Below are positions 1 to 14,000 of a stretch of 64,000 bases of DNA, in pieces (position 1 is the stretch's first letter; each line of letters opens with the position of its first letter). Made by a program: the position numbers and the translations under genes. The notes under the pieces are model-generated. The model made no database searches. It worked only from the letters and a program-made list of their open reading frames with translations, and was not told where the DNA came from. Origin of the DNA: Ornithodoros turicata (Eukaryota > Arthropoda > Arachnida > Ixodida > Argasidae); NCBI RefSeq assembly GCF_037126465.1, contig NC_088209.1, positions 12,098,052 through 12,162,051 of the forward strand, given 5' to 3'.

Positions 1-215
1 TTTGTCCTAAGCGCCTTCCAAAAACCACGTGGAAGAACGCAACTCTCTATATCCGTTCTAGAGGGAAAAAGAGGAGGACGAAATGTGTCGAATAGTGGGT
101 ATATAGTGGCGCCACCGCAGGCGTGTAGCAATGAAGAAAGCAAAATATGACAGCAGCATCTACGGTATTTTTTACGTCAGCTAAAAAGCGACAATCCTGC
201 ATGGAAACATTTGTC

Positions 216-3200
216 CTAAAGCGCCTTCCAAAAACCACGTGGAAGAACGCAACTCTCATATATCCCGTCTAGAGGGAAAAAGTGGAGGACGAAATGTGTC
301 GAATAGTGGGTATATAGTGGCGCCACCGCAGGCGTGTAGCAATGAAGAAAGCAAAATATGACAGCAGCAGCTACGGTATTTTTTACGCCACCTGAAAAGC
401 GACAGTCCTGCATGGAAACATTTGTCCTAAGCGCCTTCCAAAAACCACGTGGAAGAACGCAACTCTCTATATCCGTTCTAGAGGGAAAAAGAGGAGGACG
501 AAATGTGTCGAATAGTGGGTATATAGTGGCGCCACCGCAGGCGTGTAGCAATGAAGAAAGCAAAATATGACAGCAGCATCTACGGTATTTTTTTACGTCA
601 GCTAAAAAGCGACAATCCTGCATGGAAACATTTGTCCTAAAGCGCCTTCCAAAAACCACGTGGAAGAACGCAGCTCTCATATACCCGTTCTAGAGGGAAA
701 AAGTGGAGGACGAAATGTGTCGAATAGTGGGTATACAGTGGCGCCACCGCAGGAGTATAGCAATGAAGAAAGCAAAATATGACAGCATCATCTACGGTAT
801 TTTTACGTCTCCTGAAAAGCGACAGTCCTGCATGGAAACATTTGTCCTAAGCGCCTTCCAAAGACCACGTGGAAGAACGCAACTCTCACATATCCGTTCT
901 AGAGGGAAAAAGTGGAGGACGAATTGTGTCGAATAGTGGGTATACAGTGGCGCCACCGCAGGCGTGTAGCAATGGAGAAAGCAAAATATGACAGCAGCAG
1001 CTACGGTATTTTTTACGTCACCTGAAAAGCGACAATCCTGCATGGAAACATTTGTCCTAAGCGCCTTCCAAAAACCACGTGGAAGAACGCAACTCTCATA
1101 TATCCGTTCTAGAGGGAAAAAGTGGAGGACGAATTGTGTCGAATAGTGGGTATAAAGTGGCGCCACCGCAGGCGTGTAGCAATGGAGAAAGCAAAATATG
1201 ACAGCAGCAGCTATAGTATTTTTTACGTCACCTGAAAAGCGACAGTCCTGCATGGAAACATTTGTCCTAAGCGCCTTCCAAAAACCACGTGGAAGAACGC
1301 AACTCTCATATATCCGTTCTAGAGGGAAAAAGTGGAGGACGAAATGTGTCGAATAGTGGGTATACAGTGGCGCCACCGCAGGCGTGTAGCAATGAAGAAA
1401 GCAAAATATGACAGCATCAACTACGGTATTTTTACGTCGCCTGAAAAGCGACAGTCCTGCATGGAAACATTTGTCCTAAGCGCCTTTCAAAGACCACGTG
1501 GAAGAACGCAACTCTCACATATCCGTTCTAGAGGGAAAAAGTGGAGGACGAAATGTGTCGAATAGTGGGTATACAGTGGCGCCACCGCAGGCGTGTAGCA
1601 ATGAAGAAAGCAAAATATGACAGCATCAACTACGGTATTTTTACGTCGCCTGAAAAGCGACAGTCCTGCATGGAAACATTTGTCCTAAGCGCCTTTCAAA
1701 GACCACGTGGAAGAACGCAACTCTCACATATCCGTTCTAGAGCGAAAAAGTGGAGGACGAAATGTGTCGAATACTGGGTATATAGTGGCGCCACCGCAGG
1801 CGTGTAGCGATGAAGAAAGCAAAATATGACAGCAGCATCTACGGTATTTTTTACGTCAGCTAAAAAGCGACAATCCTGCATGGAAACATTTGTCCTAAAG
1901 CGCCTTCCAAAAACCACGTGGAAGAACGCAACTCTCATATATCCCGTCTAGAGGGAAAAAGTGGAGGACGAAATGTGTCGAATTGTGGGTATACAGTGGC
2001 GCCACCGCAGGCGTGTAGCAATGAAGAAAGCAAAATATGACAGCATCATCTACGGTATTTTTTACGTCAGCTAAAAAGCGACAATCCTGCATGGAAACAT
2101 TTGTCCTAAAGCGCCTTCCAAAAACCACGTGGAAGAACGCAGCTCTCATATATCCGTTCTAGAGGGAAAAAGTGGAGGACGAAATGTGTCGAATAGTGGG
2201 TATACAGTGGCGCCACCGCAGGCGTGTAGCAATGAAGAAAGCAAAATATGACAGCATCATCTACGGTATTTTTACGTCGCCTGAAAAGCGACAGTCCTGC
2301 ATGGAAACATTTGTCCTAAGCGCCTTCCAAAGACCACGTGGAAGAACGCAACTCTCACATATCCGTTCTAGAGGGAAAAAGTGGAGGACGAAATGTGTCG
2401 AATAGTGGGTATATAGTGGCGCCACCGCAGGCGTGTAGCGATGAAGATAGCAAAATATGACAGCAGCATCTACGGTATTTTTTACGTCAGCTAAAAAGCG
2501 ACAATCCTGCATGGAAACATTTGTCCTAAAGCGCCTTCCAAAAACCACGTGGAAGAACGCAACTCTCATATATCCCGTCTAGAGGGAAAAAGTGGAGGAC
2601 GAAATGTGTCGAATAGTGGGTATATAGTGGCGCCACCGCAGGCGTGTAGCAATGAAGAAAGCAAAATATGACAGCAGCAGCTACGGTATTTTTTACGCCA
2701 CCTGAAAAGCGACAGTCCTGCATGGAAACATTTGTCCTAAGCGCCTTCCAAAAACCACGTGGAAGAACGCAACTCTCTATATCCGTTCTAGAGGGAAAAA
2801 GAGGAGGACGAAATGTGTCGAATAGTGGGTATATAGTGGCGCCACCGCAGGCGTGTAGCAATGAAGAAAGCAAAATATGACAGCAGCATCTACGGTATTT
2901 TTTTACGTCAGCTAAAAAGCGACAATCCTGCATGGAAACATTTGTCCTAAAGCGCCTTCCAAAAACCACGTGGAAGAACGCAGCTCTCATATACCCGTTC
3001 TAGAGGGAAAAAGTGGAGGACGAAATGTGTCGAATAGTGGGTATACAGTGGCGCCACCGCAGGCGTGTAGCAATGAAGAAAGCAAAATATGACAGCATCA
3101 TCTACGGTATTTTTACGTCTCCTGAAAAGCGACAGTCCTGCATGGAAACATTTGTCCTAAGCGCCTTCCAAAGACCACGTGGAAGAACGCAACTCTCACA

Positions 3201-4570
3201 TATCCGTTCTAGAGGGAAAAAGTGGAGGACGAATTGTGTCGAATAGTGGGTATACAGTGGCGCCACCGCAGGCGTGTAGCAATGGAGAAAGCAAAATATG
3301 ACAGCAGCAGCTACGGTATTTTTTACGTCACCTGAAAAGCGACAATCCTGCATGGAAACATTTGTCCTAAGCGCCTTCCAAAAACCACGTGGAAGAACGC
3401 AACTCTCATATATCCGTTCTAGAGGGAAAAAGTGGAGGACGAATTGTGTCGAATAGTGGGTATAAAGTGGCGCCACCGCAGGCGTGTAGCAATGGAGAAA
3501 GCAAAATATGACAGCAGCAGCTACGGTATTTTTTACGTCACCTGAAAAGCGACAGTCCTGCATGGAAACATTTGTCCTAAGCGCCTTCCAAAAACCACGT
3601 GGAAGAACGCAACTCTCATATATCCGTTCTAGAGGGAAAAAGTGGAGGACGAAATGTGTCGAATAGTGGGTATACAGTGGCGCCACCGCAGGCGTGTAGC
3701 AATGAAGAAAGCAAAATATGACAGCATCAACTACGGTATTTTTACGTCGCCTGAAAAGCGACAGTCCTGCATGGAAACATTTGTCCTAAGCGCCTTTCAA
3801 AGACCACGTGGAAGAACGCAACTCTCACATATCCGTTCTAGAGGGAAAAAGTGGAGGACGAAATGTGTCGAATAGTGGGTATACAGTGGCGCCACCGCAG
3901 GCGTGTAGCAATGAAGAAAGCAAAATATGACAGCATCAACTACGGTATTTTTACGTCGCCTGAAAAGCGACAGTCCTGCATGGAAACATTTGTCCTAAGC
4001 GCCTTTCAAAGACCACGTGGAAGAACGCAACTCTCACATATCCGTTCTAGAGGGAAAAAGTGGAGGACGAAATGTGTCGAATAGTGGGTATATAGTGGCG
4101 CCACCGCAGGCGTGTAGCGATGAAGAAAGCAAAATATGACAGCAGCATCTACGGTATTTTTTACGTCAGCTAAAAAGCGACAATCCTGCATGGAAACATT
4201 TGTCCTAAAGCGCCTTCCAAAAACCACGTGAAAGAACGCAACTCTCATATATCCCGTCTAGAGGGAAAAAGTGGAGGACGAAATGTGTCGAATTGTGGGT
4301 ATACAGTGGCGCCACCGCAGGCGTGTAGCAATGAAGAAAGCAAAATATGACAGCATCATCTACGGTATTTTTTACGTCAGCTAAAAAGCGACAATCCTGC
4401 ATGGAAACATTTGTCCTAAAGCGCCTTCCAAAAACCACGTGGAAGAACGCAGCTCTCATATATCCGTTCTAGAGGGAAAAAGTGGAGGACGAAATGTGTC
4501 GAATAGTGGGTATACAGTGGCGCCACCGCAGGCGTGTAGCAATGAAGAAAGCAAAATATGACAGCATCAT
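216..4570. repeat. Higher-order repeat, 2,310-bp period (11 monomers)
   Basis: Diagnostic monomer variants at 216, 358, 792, 1,332, 1,895 and 2,172 recur 2,310 bp later at 2,526, 2,668, 3,102, 3,642, 4,205 and 4,482 in the same order. This equals 11 monomers. A few point differences separate the two copies (for example the base at 1,212-1,214 in TATAGTAT against TACGGTAT), so the duplication is recent but not perfect. Inference: unequal exchange or replication-based expansion of an 11-mer block. Confidence 0.9.
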
Positions 4571-5043
4571 CTACGGTATTTTTACGTCGCCTGAAAAGCG
4601 ACAGTCCTGCATGGAGACATTTGTCCTAAGCGCCTTCCAAAAACCACGCGGAAGAACGCAACTCTCTATATCCGTTCTAGAGGGAAAAAGAGGAGGACGA
4701 AATGTGTCGAATAGTGGGTATACAGTGGCGCCACCGCAGGCGTGTAGCAATGAAGAAAGCAAAATATGGCAGCATCATCTACGGTATTTTTACGTCGCCT
4801 GAAAAGCGACAGTCCTGCATGGAAACATTTGTCCTAAGTGCCTTCCAAAAACCACGTGGAAGAACGCAACTCTCATATATCCGTTCTAGAGGGAAAAAGT
4901 GGAGGACGAAATGTGTCGAATAGTGGGTATACAGTGGCGCCACCGCAGGCGTGTAGCAATGAAGAAAGCAAAATATGACAGCATCATCTACGGTATTTTT
5001 TACGTCAGCTAAAAAGCGACAATCCTGCATGGAAACATTTGTC

Positions 5044-8000
5044 CTAAAGCGCCTTCCAAAAACCACGTGGAAGAACGCAACTCTCATATATCCGTTCTAG
5101 AGGGAAAAAGTGGAGGACGAAATGTGTCGAATAGTGGGTATACGGTGGCGCCACCGCAGGCGTGTAGCAATGAAGAAAGCAAAATATGACAGCAGCAGCT
5201 ACGGTATTTTTTACGTCACCTGAAAAGCGACAGTCCCGCATGTAAACATTTGTCCTAAGCGCTTTCCAAAAACCACGTGGAAGAACGCAGCTCTCATATA
5301 TCCGTTCTAGAGGGAAAAAGTGGAGGACGATATGTGTCGAATAGTGGGTATATAGTGGCGCCACCGCAGGCGTGTAGCAATGAAGAAAGCAAAATATGAC
5401 AGCAGCAGCTACGGTATTTTTTACGCCACCTGAAGAGCGACAGTCCTGCATGGAAACATTTGTCCTAAGCGCCTTCCAAAAACCACGTGGAAGAACGCAA
5501 CTCTCTATATCCGTTCTAGAGGGAAAAAGAGGAGGACGAAATGTGTCGAATAGTGGGTATATAGTGGCGCCACCGCAGGCGTGTAGCAATGAAGAAAGCA
5601 AAATATGACAGCAGCAGCTACGGTATTTTTTACGCCACCTGAAAAGCGACAGTCCTGCATGGAAACATTTGTCCTAAGCGCCTTCCAAAAACCACGTGGA
5701 AGAACGCAACTCTCTATATCCGTTCTAGAGGGAAAAAGAGGAGGACGAAATGTGTCGAATAGTGGGTATACAGTGGCGCCACCGCAGGCGTGTAGCAATG
5801 AAGAAAGCAAAATATGAAAGCATCATCTACGGTATTTTTACGTCGCCTGAAAAGCGACAGTCCTGCATGGAAACATTTGTCCTAAGCGCCTTCCAAAGAC
5901 CATGTGGAAGAACGCAACTCTCACATCTCCGTTCTAGAGGGAAAAAGAGGAGGACGAAATGTGTCGAATAGTGGGTATATAGTGGCGCCACCGCAGGCGT
6001 GTAGCAATGAAGAAAGCAAAATATGACAGCAGCATCTACGGTATTTTTTACGTCAGCTAAAAAGCGACAATCCTGCATGGAAACATTTGTCCTAAAGCGC
6101 CTTCCAAAAACCACGTGGAAGAACGCAACTCTCATATATCCCGTCTAGAGGGAAAAAGTGGAGGACGAAATGTGTCGAATAGTGGGTATATAGTGGCGCC
6201 ACCGCAGGCGTGTAGCGATGAAGAAAGCAAAATATGACAGCAGCATCTACGGTATTTTTTACGTCAGCTAAAAAGCGACAATCCTGCATGGAAACATTTG
6301 TCCTAAAGCGCCTTCCAAAAACCACGTGGAGGAACGCAACTCTCATATATCCGTTCTAGAGGGAAAAAGTGGAGGACGAAATGTGTCGAATAGTGGGTAT
6401 ATAGTGGCGCCACCGCAGTCGTATAGCAATGAAGAAAGCAAAATATGACAGCAGCAGCTACGGCATTTTTTACGCCACCTGAAAAGCGACAGTCCTGCAT
6501 GGAAACATTTGTCCTAAGCGCCTTCCAAAAACCACGTGGAAGAACGCAACTCTCTATATGCGTTCTAGAGGGAAAAAGAGGAGGACGAATTGTGTCGAAT
6601 AGTGGGTATACAGTGGCGCCACCGCAGGCGTGTAGCAATGAAGAAAGCAAAATATGACAGCATCAACTACGGTATTTTTACGTCGCCTGAAAAGCGACAG
6701 TCCTGGATGGAAACATTTGTCCTAAGCGCCTTCCAAAAACCACGTGGAAGAACGCAACTCTCTATATCCGTTCTAGAGGGAAAAAGAGGAGGACGAAATG
6801 TGTCGAATAGTGGGTATACAGTGGCGCCACCGCAGGCGTGTAGCAATGGAGAAAGCAAAATATGACAGCAGCAGCTACGGTATTTTTTACGTCACCTGAA
6901 AAGCGACAATCCTGCATGGAAACATTTGTCCTAAGCGCCTTCCAAAAACCACGTGGAAGAACGCAACTCTCATATATCCGTTCTAGAGGGAAAAAGTGGA
7001 GGACGAATTGTGTCGAATAGTGGGTATAAAGTGGCGCCACCGCAGGCGTGTAGCAATGAAGAAAGCAAAATATGGCAGCATCATCTACGGTATTTTTACG
7101 TCGCCTGAAAAGCGACAGTCCTGCATGGAAACATTTGTCCTAAGCGCCTTCCAAAGACCACGTGGAAGAACGCAACTCTCACATATCCGTTCTAGAGGGA
7201 AAAAGTAGAGGACGAAATGTGTCGAATAGGGGGTATATAGTGGCGCCACCGCAGGCGTGTAGCGATGAAGAAAGCAAAATATGACAGCAGCATCTACGGT
7301 ATTTTTTACGTCAGCTAAAAAGCGACAATCCTGCATGGAAACATTTGTCCTAAAGCGCCTTCCAAAAACCACGTGGAAGAACGCAACTCTCATATATCCG
7401 TTCTAGAGGGAAAAAGTGGAAGACGAAATGTGTCGAATAGTGGGTATATAGTGGCGCCACCGCAGGCGTGTAGCAATGAAGAAAGCAAAATATGACAGCA
7501 GCAGCTACGGCATTTTTTACGCCACCTGAAAAGCGACAGTCCTGCATGGAAACATTTGTCCTAAGTGCCTTCCAAAAACCACGTGGAAGAACGCAACTCT
7601 CATATATCCGTTCTAGAGGGAAAAAGTGGAGGACGAAATGTGTCGAATAGTGGGTATACAGTGGCGCCACCGCAGGCGTGTAGCAATGAAGAAAGCAAAA
7701 TATGACAGCATCATCTACGGTATTTTTTACGTCAGCTAAAAAGCGACAATCCTGCATGGAAACATTTGTCCTAAAGCGCCTTCCAAAAACCACGTGGAAG
7801 AACGCAACTCTCATATATCCGTTCTAGAGGGAAAAAGTGGAGGACGAAATGTGTCGAATAGTGGGTATACGGTGGCGCCACCGCAGGCGTGTAGCAATGA
7901 AGAAAGCAAAATATGACAGCAGCAGCTACGGTATTTTTTACGTCACCTGAAAAGCGACAGTCCCGCATGTAAACATTTGTCCTAAGCGCTTTCCAAAAAC

Positions 8001-11000
8001 CACGTGGAAGAACGCAGCTCTCATATATCCGTTCTAGAGGGAAAAAGTGGAGGACGATATGTGTCGAATAGTGGGTATATAGTGGCGCCACCGCAGGCGT
8101 GTAGCAATGAAGAAAGCAAAATATGACAGCAGCAGCTACGGTATTTTTTACGCCACCTGAAGAGCGACAGTCCTGCATGGAAACATTTGTCCTAAGCGCC
8201 TTCCAAAAACCACGTGGAAGAACGCAACTCTCTATATCCGTTCTAGAGGGAAAAAGAGGAGGACGAAATGTGTCGAATAGTGGGTATATAGTGGCGCCAC
8301 CGCAGGCGTGTAGCAATGAAGAAAGCAAAATATGACAGCAGCAGCTACGGTATTTTTTACGCCACCTGAAAAGCGACAGTCCTGCATGGAAACATTTGTC
8401 CTAAGCGCCTTCCAAAAACCACGTGGAAGAACGCAACTCTCTATATCCGTTCTAGAGGGAAAAAGAGGAGGACGAAATGTGTCGAATAGTGGGTATACAG
8501 TGGCGCCACCGCAGGCGTGTAGCAATGAAGAAAGCAAAATATGAAAGCATCATCTACGGTATTTTTACGTCGCCTGAAAAGCGACAGTCCTGCATGGAAA
8601 CATTTGTCCTAAGCGCCTTCCAAAGACCATGTGGAAGAACGCAACTCTCACACCTCCGTTCTAGAGGGAAAAAGAGGAGGACGAAATGTGTCGAATAGTG
8701 GGTATATAGTGGCGCCACCGCAGGCGTGTAGCAATGAAGAAAGCAAAATATGACAGCAGCATCTACGGTATTTTTTACGTCAGCTAAAAAGCGACAATCC
8801 TGCATGGAAACATTTGTCCTAAAGCGCCTTCCAAAAACCACGTGGAAGAACGCAACTCTCATATATCCCGTCTAGAGGGAAAAAGTGGAGGACGAAATGT
8901 GTCGAATAGTGGGTATATAGTGGCGCCACCGCAGGTGTGTAGCGATGAAGAAAGCAAAATATGACAGCAGCATCTACGGTATTTTTTACGTCAGCTAAAA
9001 AGCGACAATCCTGCATGGAAACATTTGTCCTAAAGCGCCTTCCAAAAACCACGTGGAGGAACGCAACTCTCATATATCCGTTCTAGAGGGAAAAAGTGGA
9101 GGACGAAATGTGTCGAATAGTGGGTATATAGTGGCGCCACCGCAGTCGTATAGCAATGAAGAAAGCAAAATATGACAGCAGCAGCTACGGCATTTTTTAC
9201 GCCACCTGAAAAGCGACAGTCCTGCATGGAAACATTTGTCCTAAGCGCCTTCCAAAAACCACGTGGAAGAACGCAACTCTCTATATGCGTTCTAGAGGGA
9301 AAAAGAGGAGGACGAATTGTGTCGAATAGTGGGTATACAGTGGCGCCACCGCAGGCGTGTAGCAATGAAGAAAGCAAAATATGACAGCATCAACTACGGT
9401 ATTTTTACGTCGCCTGAAAAGCGACAGTCCTGGATGGAAACATTTGTCCTAAGCGCCTTCCAAAAACCACGTGGAAGAACGCAACTCTCTATATCCGTTC
9501 TAGAGGGAAAAAGAGGAGGACGAAATGTGTCGAATAGTGGGTATATAGTGGCGCCACCGCAGGCGTGTAGCAATGAAGAAAGCAAAATATGACAGCAGCA
9601 GCTACGGTATTTTTTACGCCACCTGAAAAGCGACAGTCCTGCATGGAAACATTTGTCCTAAGCGCCTTCCAAAAACCACGTGGAAGAACGCAGCTCTCAT
9701 ATATTCGTTCTAGAGGGAAAAAGTGGAGGACGAAATGTGTCGAATAGTGGGTATACGGTGGCGCCACCGCAGGCGTGTAGCAATGAAGAAAGCAAAATAT
9801 GACAGCAGCATCTACGGTATTTTTTACGTCAGCTAAAAAGCGACAATCCTGCATGGAAACATTTGTCCTAAAGCGCCTTCCAAAAACCACGTGGAAGAAC
9901 GCAACTCTCATATATCCGTTCTAGAGGGAAAAAGTGGAGGACGAAATGTGTCGAATAGTGGGTATACGGTGGCGCATCCGCAGGCGTGTAGCAATGGAGA
10001 AAGCAAAATATGACAGCAGCAGCTACGGTATTTTTTACGTCACCTGAAAAGCGACAGTCCTGCATGTAAACATTTGTCCTACGCGCTTTCCAAAAACCAC
10101 GTGGAAGAACGCAGCTCTCATATATCCGTTCTAGAGGGAAAAAGTGGAGGACGAAATGTGTCGAATAGTGGGTATATAGTGGCGCCACCGCAGGCGTGTA
10201 GCAATGAAGAAAGCAAAATATGACAGCATCATCTACGGTATTTTTTACGTCAGCTAAAAAGCGACAATCCTGCATGGAAACATTTGTCCTAAGCGCCTTC
10301 CAAAAACCACGTGGAAGAACGCAACTCTCATATATCCGTTCTAGAGGGAAAAAGTGGAGGACGAAATGTGTCGAATAGTGGGTATACAGTGGCGCCACCG
10401 CAGGCGTGTAGCAATGAAGAAAGCAAAATATGACAGCATCATCTACGGTATTTTTTACGTCAGCTAAAAAGCGACAATCCTGCATGGAAACATTTGTCCT
10501 AAGCGCCTTCCAAAAACCACGTGGAAGAACGCAGCTCTCATATATCCGTTCTAGAGGGAAAAAGTGGAGGACGAAATGTGTCGAATAGTGGGTATATAGT
10601 GGCGCCACCGCAGGCGTGTAGCAATGAAGAAAGCAAAATATGACAGCATCATCTACGGTATTTTTTACGTCAGCTAAAAAGCGACAATCCTGCATGGAAA
10701 CATTTGTCCTAAGCGCCTTCCAAAAACCACGTGGAAGAACGCAACTCTCTATATCCGTTCTAGAGGGAAAAAGAGGAGGACGAAATGTGTCGAATAGTGG
10801 GTATACAGTGGCGCCACCGCAGGCGTGTAGCAATGAAGAAAGCAAAATATGAAAGCATCATCTACGGTATTTTTACGTCGCCTGAAAAGCGACAGTCCTG
10901 CATGGAAACATTTGTCCTAAGCGCCTTCCAAAGACCATGTGGAAGAACGCAACTCTCACATCTCCGTTCTAGAGGGAAAAAGAGGAGGACGAAATGTGTC

Positions 11001-14000
11001 GAATAGTGGGTATATAGTGGCGCCACCGCAGGCGTGTAGCAATGAAGAAAGCAAAATATGACAGCAGCATCTACGGTATTTTTTACGTCAGCTAAAAAGC
11101 GACAATCCTGCATGGAAACATTTGTCCTAAAGCGCCTTCCAAAAACCACGTGGAAGAACGCAACTCTCATATATCCCGTCTAGAGGGAAAGAGTGGAGGA
11201 CGAAATGTGTCGAATAGTGGGTATATAGTGGCGCCACCGCAGGCGTGTAGCGATGAAGAAAGCAAAATATGACAGCAGCATCTACGGTATTTTTTACGTC
11301 AGCTAAAAAGCGACAATCCTGCATGGAAACATTTGTCCTAAAGCGCCTTCCAAAAACCACGTGGAGGAACGCAACTCTCATATATCCGTTCTAGAGGGAA
11401 AAAGTGGAGGACGAAATGTGTCGAATAGTGGGTATATAGTGGCGCCACCGCAGTCGTATAGCAATGAAGAAAGCAAAATATGACAGCAGCAGCTACGGCA
11501 TTTTTTACGCCACCTGAAAAGCGACAGTCCTGCATGGAAACATTTGTCCTAAGCGCCTTCCAAAAACCACGTGGAAGAACGCAACTCTCTATATGCGTTC
11601 TAGAGGGAAAAAGAGGAGGACGAATTGTGTCGAATAGTGGGTATACAGTGGCGCCACCGCAGGCGTGTAGCAATGAAGAAAGCAAAATATGACAGCATCA
11701 ACTACGGTATTTTTACGTCGCCTGAAAAGCGACAGTCCTGGATGGAAACATTTGTCCTAAGCGCCTTCCAAAAACCACGTGGAAGAACGCAACTCTCTAT
11801 ATCCGTTCTAGAGGGAAAAAGAGGAGGACGAAATGTGTCGAATAGTGGGTATACAGTGGCGCCACCGCAGGCGTGTAGCAATGGAGAAAGCAAAATATGA
11901 CAGCAGCAGCTACGGTATTTTTTACGTCACCTGAAAAGCGACAATCCTGCATGGAAACATTTGTCCTAAGCGCCTTCCAAAAACCACGTGGAAGAACGCA
12001 ACTCTCATATATCCGTTCTAGAGGGAAAAAGTGGAGGACGAATTGTGTCGAATAGTGGGTATAAAGTGGCGCCACCGCAGGCGTGTAGCAATGAAGAAAG
12101 CAAAATATGGCAGCATCATCTACGGTATTTTTACGTCGCCTGAAAAGCGACAGTCCTGCATGGAAACATTTGTCCTAAGCGCCTTCCAAAGACCACGTGG
12201 AAGAACGCAACTCTCACATATCCGTTCTAGAGGGAAAAAGTAGAGGACGAAATGTGTCGAATAGGGGGTATATAGTGGCGCCACCGCAGGCGTGTAGCGA
12301 TGAAGAAAGCAAAATATGACAGCAGCATCTACGGTATTTTTTACGTCAGCTAAAAAGCGACAATCCTGCATGGAAACATTTGTCCTAAAGCGCCTTCCAA
12401 AAACCACGTGGAAGAACGCAACTCTCATATATCCGTTCTAGAGGGAAAAAGTGGAAGACGAAATGTGTCGAATAGTGGGTATATAGTGGCGCCACCGCAG
12501 GCGTGTAGCAATGAAGAAAGCAAAATATGACAGCAGCAGCTACGGCATTTTTTACGCCACCTGAAAAGCGACAGTCCTGCATGGAAACATTTGTCCTAAG
12601 TGCCTTCCAAAAACCACGTGGAAGAACGCAACTCTCATATATCCGTTCTAGAGGGAAAAAGTGGAGGACGAAATGTGTCGAATAGTGGGTATACAGTGGC
12701 GCCACCGCAGGCGTGTAGCAATGAAGAAAGCAAAATATGACAGCATCATCTACGGTATTTTTTACGTCAGCTAAAAAGCGACAATCCTGCATGGAAACAT
12801 TTGTCCTAAAGCGCCTTCCAAAAACCACGTGGAAGAACGCAACTCTCATATATCCGTTCTAGAGGGAAAAAGTGGAGGACGAAATGTGTCGAATAGTGGG
12901 TATACGGTGGCGCCACCGCAGGCGTGTAGCAATGAAGAAAGCAAAATATGACAGCAGCAGCTACGGTATTTTTTACGTCACCTGAAAAGCGACAGTCCCG
13001 CATGTAAACATTTGTCCTAAGCGCTTTCCAAAAACCACGTGGAAGAACGCAGCTCTCATATATCCGTTCTAGAGGGAAAAAGTGGAGGACGATATGTGTC
13101 GAATAGTGGGTATATAGTGGCGCCACCGCAGGCGTGTAGCAATGAAGAAAGCAAAATATGACAGCAGCAGCTACGGTATTTTTTACGCCACCTGAAGAGC
13201 GACAGTCCTGCATGGAAACATTTGTCCTAAGCGCCTTCCAAAAACCACGTGGAAGAACGCAACTCTCTATATCCGTTCTAGAGGGAAAAAGAGGAGGACG
13301 AAATGTGTCGAATAGTGGGTATATAGTGGCGCCACCGCAGGCGTGTAGCAATGAAGAAAGCAAAATATGACAGCAGCAGCTACGGTATTTTTTACGCCAC
13401 CTGAAAAGCGACAGTCCTGCATGGAAACATTTGTCCTAAGCGCCTTCCAAAAACCACGTGGAAGAACGCAACTCTCTATATCCGTTCTAGAGGGAAAAAG
13501 AGGAGGACGAAATGTGTCGAATAGTGGGTATACAGTGGCGCCACCGCAGGCGTGTAGCAATGAAGAAAGCAAAATATGAAAGCATCATCTACGGTATTTT
13601 TACGTCGCCTGAAAAGCGACAGTCCTGCATGGAAACATTTGTCCTAAGCGCCTTCCAAAGACCATGTGGAAGAACGCAACTCTCACATCTCCGTTCTAGA
13701 GGGAAAAAGAGGAGGACGAAATGTGTCGAATAGTGGGTATATAGTGGCGCCACCGCAGGCGTGTAGCAATGAAGAAAGCAAAATATGACAGCAGCATCTA
13801 CGGTATTTTTTACGTCAGCTAAAAAGCGACAATCCTGCATGGAAACATTTGTCCTAAAGCGCCTTCCAAAAACCACGTGGAAGAACGCAACTCTCATATA
13901 TCCCGTCTAGAGGGAAAAAGTGGAGGACGAAATGTGTCGAATAGTGGGTATATAGTGGCGCCACCGCAGGTGTGTAGCGATGAAGAAAGCAAAATATGAC

